Source: Parcubacteria group bacterium GW2011_GWB1_42_6
GTDB lineage: Bacteria > Patescibacteriota > Minisyncoccia > Portnoybacterales > GWB1-42-6
Direction of reading: 5' to 3'
Assembly (NCBI GenBank): GCA_000997475.1
Contig: LCEC01000020.1
Span: 1-16,129 of the forward strand
Length of the DNA stretch: 16,129 bases
In this document: piece after piece, positions 12,312 through 16,129 of the stretch
How positions within the stretch are numbered: position 1 is the stretch's first letter
Layout of the letters: every line of letters starts with the position of its first letter
Notes under the pieces: generated by a model
What the model was told of the DNA's origin: nothing
Databases searched by the model: none
What the model saw: the letters and a program-made list of their open reading frames with translations, nothing else
Made by a program: the position numbers and the translations under genes

Positions 12312-12482
12312 ATCAATTTTTTCAAAGAATCGCGCTTAGAATTTAAAAAGATCACCTGGCCTTCAAGACAGGAAACAGTCAAACACTCATTGCTGGTAAT
12401 CGGAGTATCTCTGGGCGTGGCTTTGTTTTTGGGCGCGATGGATTTCATATTCGTTTGGCTATTAAACAGATTTGTCATTTAA
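12303..12482 (+). CDS. secE: Preprotein translocase subunit SecE (start codon unclear)
   Basis: SecE is the small essential clamp of the SecYEG protein channel. The peptide IINFFKESRLEFKKITWPSRQETVKHSLLVIGVSLGVALFLGAMDFIFVWLLNRFVI shows the conserved E.KK.TWPSR.E amphipathic helix, one membrane segment and the Asp between its halves; the frame ends at TAA 12480-12482. Its place just before nusG is the standard secE-nusG order. No ATG, GTG or TTG lies between the in-frame TAG at 12300 and the conserved region. The only options are ATT at 12303 or 12309, or ATC at 12312. No Shine-Dalgarno is visible. Either a rare start codon is used, or the inverted-repeat element has removed the original start. 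I set 12303 as the outer limit. Confidence 0.8.
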   Translation: MGIINFFKESRLEFKKITWPSRQETVKHSLLVIGVSLGVALFLGAMDFIFVWLLNRFVI

Positions 12483-12487
12483 TATCA

Positions 12488-12572
12488 TACAGATTACAGA
12501 TAAATACAGATATACAGATGGAATCCAAAATTGAATTTTATCCGTATATTTGTAAAGATCCGTAAATCTGTA
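12488..12572. repeat. Inverted word array TACAGA / TCCGTA-TCTGTA upstream of nusG
   Basis: TACAGA occurs at 12488, 12495, 12505 and 12513. On the other side are TCCGTA (12541), TTTGTA (12549), TCCGTA (12559) and TCTGTA (12567), with steps of 8, 10 and 8. The two sides are near reverse complements. The array ends 4 bases before the nusG ATG and fills the whole secE-nusG gap. Confidence 0.8.
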
Positions 12573-12576
12573 AGTT

Positions 12577-13119
12577 ATGCCAAAACAAGTATCCAGAGGC
12601 AAAAATTGGTATGTTCTTCACACCTATTCCGGGTATGAAGAAGCCGTGGCGCGCAACCTCAAGCAGCGCATTGAATCCATGGGCATGGAAGATAAAATCT
12701 TCGGCGTTTTGGTTCCGATCGAAAAGAAAATTAAAATAAAGTCCGGCAAGCGCAAAGTGGTGGAAGAAAAAATTTATCCCGGTTATGTTTTAGTGGAAAT
12801 GATCGTGACGGACGATTCATGGTATGTGGTGCGCAATACGCCCAGAGTCACGGGATTCGTTGGTTCGGGCACAACACCAACCCCGGTTTCGGCTGAAGAA
12901 ATCAAAGAACTTCAAAGAAGAATGGGCGTTGAAGAGCCCAAATACAAAGTTGATTTGGCGGTTGGCGACGCGGTAAAAATTACGGATGGCCCATTCAAGG
13001 ATACGGATGGTAAAGTGGCGGAGATTGATGAAGAGCGCGGCAGAGTAAAAGTATTGATTTCTCTTTTTGGACGCGAAACGCCGATGGAACTCGACTTCTT
13101 GCAAGTGAGAAAGATATAG
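12577..13119 (+). CDS. nusG: Transcription termination/antitermination factor NusG
   Basis: NusG binds RNA polymerase and modulates pausing, Rho-dependent termination and coupling to the ribosome. The 180 residues have the NGN domain (KNWYVLHTYSGYEEAVARNLKQRI, then EEKIYPGYVLVEMIVTDDSWYVVRNTPRVTGFVG) and the C-terminal KOW domain (AVGDAVKITDGPFKDTDGKVAEIDEERGRVKVLISLFGRETPMELDFLQVRKI). Length and order are normal. No Shine-Dalgarno precedes the ATG, because the word array reaches to within 4 bases. The usual next gene, rplK, is displaced by a four-helix-bundle gene. Confidence 0.96.
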   Translation: MPKQVSRGKNWYVLHTYSGYEEAVARNLKQRIESMGMEDKIFGVLVPIEKKIKIKSGKRKVVEEKIYPGYVLVEMIVTDDSWYVVRNTPRVTGFVGSGTTPTPVSAEEIKELQRRMGVEEPKYKVDLAVGDAVKITDGPFKDTDGKVAEIDEERGRVKVLISLFGRETPMELDFLQVRKI

Positions 13120-13124
13120 AGGTT

Positions 13125-13563
13125 AGTTTATCAGTTTTTCAGTTTGTCAGTTAAAATTCAATGGCCACGGGACTGGACAACTTAAAAATCTATCAAATGG
13201 CAAGAGAACTGGAATTGGAAGTGTTTGAAATTACAAAAGAATTTCCCGGAGACGAAAAATATAGAAGCGTGGACCAATCGCGAAGATCTTCGTCGTCGGT
13301 TACGAATAATATTGCGGAAGCTTACAGTAAATTATCTATAAAACAAAAAATCCATATTCTAAGAGATATTGTTATTTGCGAGGCGGAAGAAACAAAGAGC
13401 AATCTGTCTGTTTGCAAAGAAAAGGAATTTGTCAGTAAGGAAAGATTAAATTTAATTATTGAAAAATATTTAGGTCTAATAAAAGCAGTTAATGGTTATA
13501 TCAGGTTCTTGAGGCAGCAGACTGATAAACTGAAGAACTGATAAACTGATAAACTGAAATCTC
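13125..13563. mobile_element. S23 cassette: four-helix-bundle gene bracketed by inverted octamer arrays
   Basis: Left arm: AGTTTATC (13125), AGTTTTTC (13133), AGTTTGTC (13141), then a partial AGTTAAAA. Right arm: GATAAACT (13524), GAAGAACT (13532), GATAAACT (13540 and 13548), which are the reverse complements, also with exact 8-base steps. The right arm overlaps the end of the gene and supplies its stop codons (TGA TAA at 13539). The whole unit sits between nusG and rplK, normally adjacent genes, so it looks inserted. In the mRNA the arms could pair and loop out the gene. Confidence 0.65.
13161..13541 (+). CDS. Four-helix-bundle protein, S23/IVP family
   Basis: The 126 residues have the S23/IVP pattern (23S rRNA intervening-sequence protein): LKIYQMARELELEVFEITKEFPGDEKYRSVDQSRRSSSSVTNNIAEAYSKLS, then a third helix with EAEETKSNL and a last helix ending YIRFLRQ. 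The family forms a four-helix bundle and oligomerises. Relatives are encoded in intervening sequences within 23S rRNA genes and resemble the Avd accessory protein of diversity-generating retroelements; the biochemical role here is unknown. The last residues (TDKLKN) are encoded by the flanking octamer array, so the C-terminus is set by the repeat. Start ATG follows the left array with no Shine-Dalgarno. Its codons are more AT-rich than those of nusG and rplK. It is probably co-transcribed with its neighbours. Confidence 0.88.
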   Translation: MATGLDNLKIYQMARELELEVFEITKEFPGDEKYRSVDQSRRSSSSVTNNIAEAYSKLSIKQKIHILRDIVICEAEETKSNLSVCKEKEFVSKERLNLIIEKYLGLIKAVNGYIRFLRQQTDKLKN

Positions 13564-13992
13564 ATGGCAAAAAAAATAACCATCGTAAAAACGCTTCAAC
13601 TTCCCGCCGGGCAAGCCACTCCGGCGCCTCCGGTAGGCACAAACCTCGGCCAATTCGGAATCAATTTGCCGGAATTTTGCGGCAAATTCAACGCGGCCAC
13701 CAAGGATAAAATCGGAGATATCATCCCGGTGCAGATCACGATTTACGAAGACCGGACTTATGATTTGAAATTTAAAACTTCTCCCGCGGCGGATCTTCTC
13801 CGCAAGGCGGCCGGAATTCCCAAGGGCGCGGCCAATCCTTTAAAAGACAAAGTCGGCAAAGTGACCAAAGATCAAATTCGCGAGATCGCCAAAAAGAAGA
13901 TGGAAGATCTCAATGCCAATGATATTGATCAGGCGATGAAGATTATCGAGGGCACGGCCAGATCGATGGGGATTAAAACGGAAGAGAAATAA
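13564..13992 (+). CDS. rplK: 50S ribosomal protein L11
   Basis: L11 binds the GTPase-associated region of 23S rRNA. The 142 residues are full length and carry LQLPAGQATPAPPVGTNLGQFGINLPEFCGKFN near the N-terminus (usual wording '[21 protein letters not shown].FN'), TYDLKFKTSPAADLLRKAAG, and the C-terminal RNA-binding domain ending DIDQAMKIIEGTARSMGI. The start ATG directly follows the right octamer arm of the S23 cassette and lacks a Shine-Dalgarno. A strong terminator follows 10 bases after the stop, and rplA, which usually comes next, is absent. Confidence 0.96.
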   Translation: MAKKITIVKTLQLPAGQATPAPPVGTNLGQFGINLPEFCGKFNAATKDKIGDIIPVQITIYEDRTYDLKFKTSPAADLLRKAAGIPKGAANPLKDKVGKVTKDQIREIAKKKMEDLNANDIDQAMKIIEGTARSMGIKTEEK

Positions 13993-14001
13993 TTTTAAAA
14001 A

Positions 14002-14037
14002 AACAGTCCCGCATAATGCGGGACTGTTTTTGTTTTT
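14002..14037 (+). terminator. Intrinsic terminator after rplK
   Basis: AACAGTCCCGCA (14002-14013) and TGCGGGACTGTT (14017-14028) form a perfect 12-bp stem with a three-base loop, followed by a long T-rich tail. Confidence 0.92.
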
Positions 14038-14050
14038 TATCGGATTTTCA

Positions 14051-14092
14051 AATAAAGCGATTGCTTTATTTAGGCGCGGCTTATTGCTTTAT
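14051..14092. promoter_or_regulatory. Operator-like repeats before the dUTPase-deaminase promoter
   Basis: AATAAAGC / GCTTTATT (14051-14070) form an 8-bp hairpin with loop GATT. ATTGCTTTAT occurs twice, at 14060 and 14083, 23 bases apart (about two helical turns), and the second copy contains the -35 box. This suits a regulator binding on one face of the DNA. Confidence 0.4.
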
Positions 14093-14113
14093 CTCTAATC
14101 TTAACCTTATAAT
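14084..14113 (+). promoter_or_regulatory. Promoter of the dUTPase-dCMP deaminase gene
   Basis: TTGCTT (14084-14089), a spacer of 18 and TATAAT (14108-14113), giving a leader of about 46 bases with a good Shine-Dalgarno sequence (AAGGAG at 14153-14158). Confidence 0.65.
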
Positions 14114-14165
14114 AATAAAGAAATTCTTGATGGCACATTAATAATTTTGCGTAAGGAGACATTGC

Positions 14166-15203
14166 ATGGTTATCAGGATGAATAAGATCAGGAAAGACGC
14201 TTTAATTCCTATTCGGGCGTCGGATGGGGCGGTCGGCTATGACGTTTTTGGTTCGAGGGTGCTGGACAAAATAACCAAGAGGGTTATTCAAGATTTGCCT
14301 TTTGAAATTCCGCCGGGCAAGAGTGTTCTTATCGGTATTGGAGTGCGAATGGCTGTTCCTTGGCCGTTTCAATGCGAAGTGCGGCCTCGCAGCGGTTTGG
14401 CGAATAAATTTGATATTGAACTTTCCAATTCGCCGGGCACGGTCGATCCGGATTTTCGGGGCGAAGCGGGGGTTTTGTTGCGCAACAGAGGTGATAATTC
14501 GTTTGTGATTGAAAAAAATATGCGCATCGCCCAGCTTGTTTTTTCCAGAGCCGAGGTTCCGATTTTGGAGTTGACCGATGGAGAATTGCCCAAAACTCGG
14601 CGGGGCGGCTTGGGCTTTGGCAGTACGGGTCTTTTCGGCAGCGGTTTGGGAACCGCCGACTACGACGAGGAAATTCGCCGGATAGACCGTTATTATATGG
14701 AAATTGTTCTGGCCGCGGCCAAGAGATCAAGGTGTGTTCGAGGCGTAAAGAAAGTCAATGGAAGATACGAAAGAGATGCCGAAGGAAATCTGATCGGCCA
14801 AACGCGAAAGTTCGGATGCGTCATTGTTAAAGATGACGGGATAATTTCTCAGGGTTTCAACGATCAGTACACAGGTTCGGCAAAATGCGAAGAAGTCGGT
14901 TGTCTTCGCGAAGAATTGGGAATTACTTCGGGCACTCAGCTCGAGAAGTGCCGCGCGATGCATGCCGAATGGTCGGCAATAACCCGAGCTCTCAACAGGG
15001 AAGGGGCGGTAGGGACAAGAGGAGCAACCATTTATGTCAATGCCGAACCCTGTGAAATCTGCGCGAAAATTATTACCGGATTGGGCATTGAAACGATGGT
15101 ACTATTGGAGGGCGTCTACCCTAACAATGGAATTCAAATCATAAAAGATGCGGGAATTAATATCCGTTATGTCAAATTGCAGCGTATCCGGGTCGCAAAA
15201 TAA
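14166..15203 (+). CDS. Bifunctional dUTPase-dCMP deaminase fusion protein
   Basis: Two dUMP-producing domains are joined in 345 residues. Residues 1-155 are a trimeric-type dUTPase (dUTP to dUMP + PPi) with all five motifs: SDGAVGYDV (19), PRSGLA (74), GTVDPDFRGE (91), RIAQLVF (120) and RRGGLGFGSTG (145). Motif 3 has Phe where Tyr is common. Residues 168-345 are a dCMP deaminase (dCMP to dUMP) with zinc ligands in HAEWSAI (H266, catalytic E268) and PCEICAKII (C296, C299). An insertion with Cys residues (CEEVGC, EKC) precedes HAE, as in the neighbouring deaminase. AAGGAG lies 7 bases before ATG 14166, which fixes the start. The gene has its own promoter and terminator. The dCTP deaminase family is the alternative for the first domain, but motif 5 favours dUTPase. 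Confidence 0.88.
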   Translation: MVIRMNKIRKDALIPIRASDGAVGYDVFGSRVLDKITKRVIQDLPFEIPPGKSVLIGIGVRMAVPWPFQCEVRPRSGLANKFDIELSNSPGTVDPDFRGEAGVLLRNRGDNSFVIEKNMRIAQLVFSRAEVPILELTDGELPKTRRGGLGFGSTGLFGSGLGTADYDEEIRRIDRYYMEIVLAAAKRSRCVRGVKKVNGRYERDAEGNLIGQTRKFGCVIVKDDGIISQGFNDQYTGSAKCEEVGCLREELGITSGTQLEKCRAMHAEWSAITRALNREGAVGTRGATIYVNAEPCEICAKIITGLGIETMVLLEGVYPNNGIQIIKDAGINIRYVKLQRIRVAK

Positions 15204-15207
15204 ACAT

Positions 15208-15241
15208 AAGGCCTTCTTGGATAATTCAAGGAGGCCTTTTA
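15208..15241 (+). terminator. Intrinsic terminator after the fusion gene
   Basis: AAGGCCTTCTTG (15208-15219) and CAAGGAGGCCTT (15227-15238) form a 12-bp stem with one wobble pair, followed by TTTT. Confidence 0.85.
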
Positions 15242-15244
15242 AAA

Positions 15245-15273
15245 TTGCTTTTGAACATTTGTTGTGCTAAATT
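15245..15273 (+). promoter_or_regulatory. Promoter of the second dCMP deaminase gene
   Basis: TTGCTT (15245-15250), a spacer of 17 and TAAATT (15268-15273). The upstream alternative start GTG at 15264 lies inside this promoter, which supports the ATG at 15300. Confidence 0.5.
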
Positions 15274-15299
15274 TAAAAAAGACGGATAAGTCCAATATT

Positions 15300-15827
15300 A
15301 TGAAAAATCAAAAAAGCAAATCAAGAGTCGGCAAATTAAATGGCTATGTTCGGCCCAACTGGGATGAATATTTTTTGGGGATGCTGGACGCGATTTCCAA
15401 GCGCGCCACTTGCGATCGAGGCAGATGCGCGGCGATCATCGTTGATTCGGAGACACAGACGGTTTTAACCACCGGCTACACAGGTTCGGCTCCCGGCGAC
15501 GATCATTGCGATGATGTTGGACATTTTATGGTGACGATCAGTTGGCCGGATGGTTCGCAAAGCCAGCATTGCCAGAGAACTTTGCATGCCGAGGAAAACG
15601 CGATCTTGCAGGCGGCGATGGATGGAATAAAACTCAAAGACGCCACGCTTTATTGCAAAATGACGCCTTGTGTTTATTGCGCGAGACGCATCGCCAGAGT
15701 CGGAATCAAGCGGGTGGTGGTGTTGAAAAAATATCACGCCGATGGGCCAACCCGCGAGCTTTTCAAGAAATGCGGAGTGGAATTGGAAATAATCGAGGAC
15801 GCGGTGGAAGAATATAAAAATCAGTAA
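15300..15827 (+). CDS. dCMP deaminase
   Basis: This zinc enzyme converts dCMP to dUMP, the substrate of thymidylate synthase. From ATG 15300 it has 175 residues. RPNWDEYFLGMLDAISKRATCDRGRCAAIIVD is the classical N-terminal signature, GYTGSAPGDDHCDDVG the substrate loop, HAEENAILQA (H96, E98) and PCVYCARRI (C124, C127) the zinc site. It is paralogous to the deaminase half of the preceding fusion protein. A GTG start at 15264 would add 12 poorly conserved residues and overlaps the promoter, so I reject it. A weak GGATAAG precedes the ATG. The gene has its own promoter and terminator; thyX follows. Confidence 0.92.
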   Translation: MKNQKSKSRVGKLNGYVRPNWDEYFLGMLDAISKRATCDRGRCAAIIVDSETQTVLTTGYTGSAPGDDHCDDVGHFMVTISWPDGSQSQHCQRTLHAEENAILQAAMDGIKLKDATLYCKMTPCVYCARRIARVGIKRVVVLKKYHADGPTRELFKKCGVELEIIEDAVEEYKNQ

Positions 15828-15843
15828 TTGATTGACCTGTTGG

Positions 15844-15884
15844 AGCTTTTCGGGATATTATCAAATAACCCGAAAAGCTTTTTT
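15844..15884 (+). terminator. Intrinsic terminator after dCMP deaminase
   Basis: AGCTTTTCGGG (15844-15854) and CCCGAAAAGCT (15869-15879) form an 11-bp perfect stem, extended inside by TATT/AATA, followed by TTTTTT. Confidence 0.92.
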
Positions 15885-15946
15885 GTTTACGATTATTCAA
15901 AATCAGGCTCAAGGGAGTTATTTCATAATTTAACAAGGGAGGATTT

Positions 15947-16129
15947 ATGATTAGAGTGGAGCTTTTGGCGCACACGAATGTTGATCCGTATGAACTGGCT
16001 CAACACGCGGCCGGAACATGCTATCAGGCAAAAATGCCCGAATTCGGCCAAGGAAAGCAAGATGTGAAGGGCCGCCTTTTCGAAAAAGGCCATCACACGC
16101 CTCTCGAGCATTGGTCGGCAACTTTTGCC
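15947..16129 (+). CDS. thyX: FAD-dependent thymidylate synthase ThyX, N-terminal part (cut by window end)
   Basis: ThyX makes dTMP from dUMP using methylene-tetrahydrofolate and FAD. The 61 visible residues begin MIRVELLAHTNVDPYELAQHAAGTCYQ and contain KGHHTPLEHWSATFA, matching the family's N-terminal 'A.rtCy... H.s.lEH..ftF' pattern. The ThyX signature RHR-x7-S lies beyond the window. A strong Shine-Dalgarno (AAGGGAGGA at 15935) precedes the ATG by 3 bases. The gene completes a pathway with the two upstream deaminases and the dUTPase, which all yield its substrate dUMP. I see no convincing -35/-10 pair in the gap after the terminator. Confidence 0.9.
   Translation, partial: MIRVELLAHTNVDPYELAQHAAGTCYQAKMPEFGQGKQDVKGRLFEKGHHTPLEHWSATFA

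Noticed and set aside
13125..13563. CRISPR array in the octamer repeats
   Set aside because: Units are 8 bases in direct contact with no spacers, and the two arms are inverted to each other. The Cas2-like protein at 3925-4200 is a stand-alone SinR-family member with no cas1 or array nearby.
15264..15299. GTG start adding 12 residues to the second dCMP deaminase
   Set aside because: It overlaps the predicted promoter, and the added residues lie outside the conserved domain; ATG 15300 fits better.

Overview
The window looks like chromosome of a Candidate Phyla Radiation (Patescibacteria, most likely Parcubacteria-like) bacterium. The protein families support this: GatC/GatA of the amidotransferase route, a LigA-type ligase, GyrB, NusG, an S23-type four-helix-bundle protein and two small membrane proteins of a kind common in these genomes. 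The tRNA genes lack an encoded CCA, many starts have no Shine-Dalgarno sequence, and rplK ends at a terminator with no rplA behind it. This assignment is inference from content; no rRNA is present. The first ~290 bases do not belong with the rest. They are GC-rich and encode, on the minus strand, part of a phage-type family B DNA polymerase that runs into the middle of ligA, which suggests a chimeric contig edge or a recombination joint.

Layout. 1-290: polymerase fragment. 290-2917 (+): 3' part of ligA, then gatC-gatA. 2918-3160: stacked repeats (GC hairpin, mobile-element-like palindrome, heptamer array). 3161-3706 (+): membrane protein with a terminator. 3770-6470: an accessory islet, mostly minus strand, with a SinR/Cas2-like protein, a candidate structured ncRNA on the plus strand, an uncharacterised protein, and a type II restriction-modification pair (MvaI/BcnI-like nuclease plus SPPY-type methyltransferase). 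6475-7030 (-): tRNA operon fMet-Met/Ile2-Asp with its own consensus promoter and terminator, interrupted by a second palindromic element. 7168-9417 (+): two GT4-like glycosyltransferases. 9512-12088 (+): small membrane protein and gyrB. 12105-14037 (+): transcription/translation cluster secE-nusG-(S23 cassette)-rplK. 14084-16129 (+): thymidylate-precursor cluster with a fused dUTPase-dCMP deaminase, a second dCMP deaminase and the start of thyX. The first two of these genes have their own promoter and terminator; all three feed dUMP to dTMP synthesis.

The most unusual pattern is in the intergenic DNA. At least six spacers consist of short (6-8 nt) words repeated 3-4 times and usually answered by the reverse-complement words, so that the spacer can fold into a long imperfect hairpin. 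The word differs at each site, and the arrays end within a few bases of the next start codon. In one place (nusG/rplK) the two arms bracket a four-helix-bundle gene; in another a heptamer array lies in frame inside gatA; in a third a related inverted repeat has taken over the 5' end of secE. Together these look like one family of short insertion units, with the S23 gene as a possible autonomous member.
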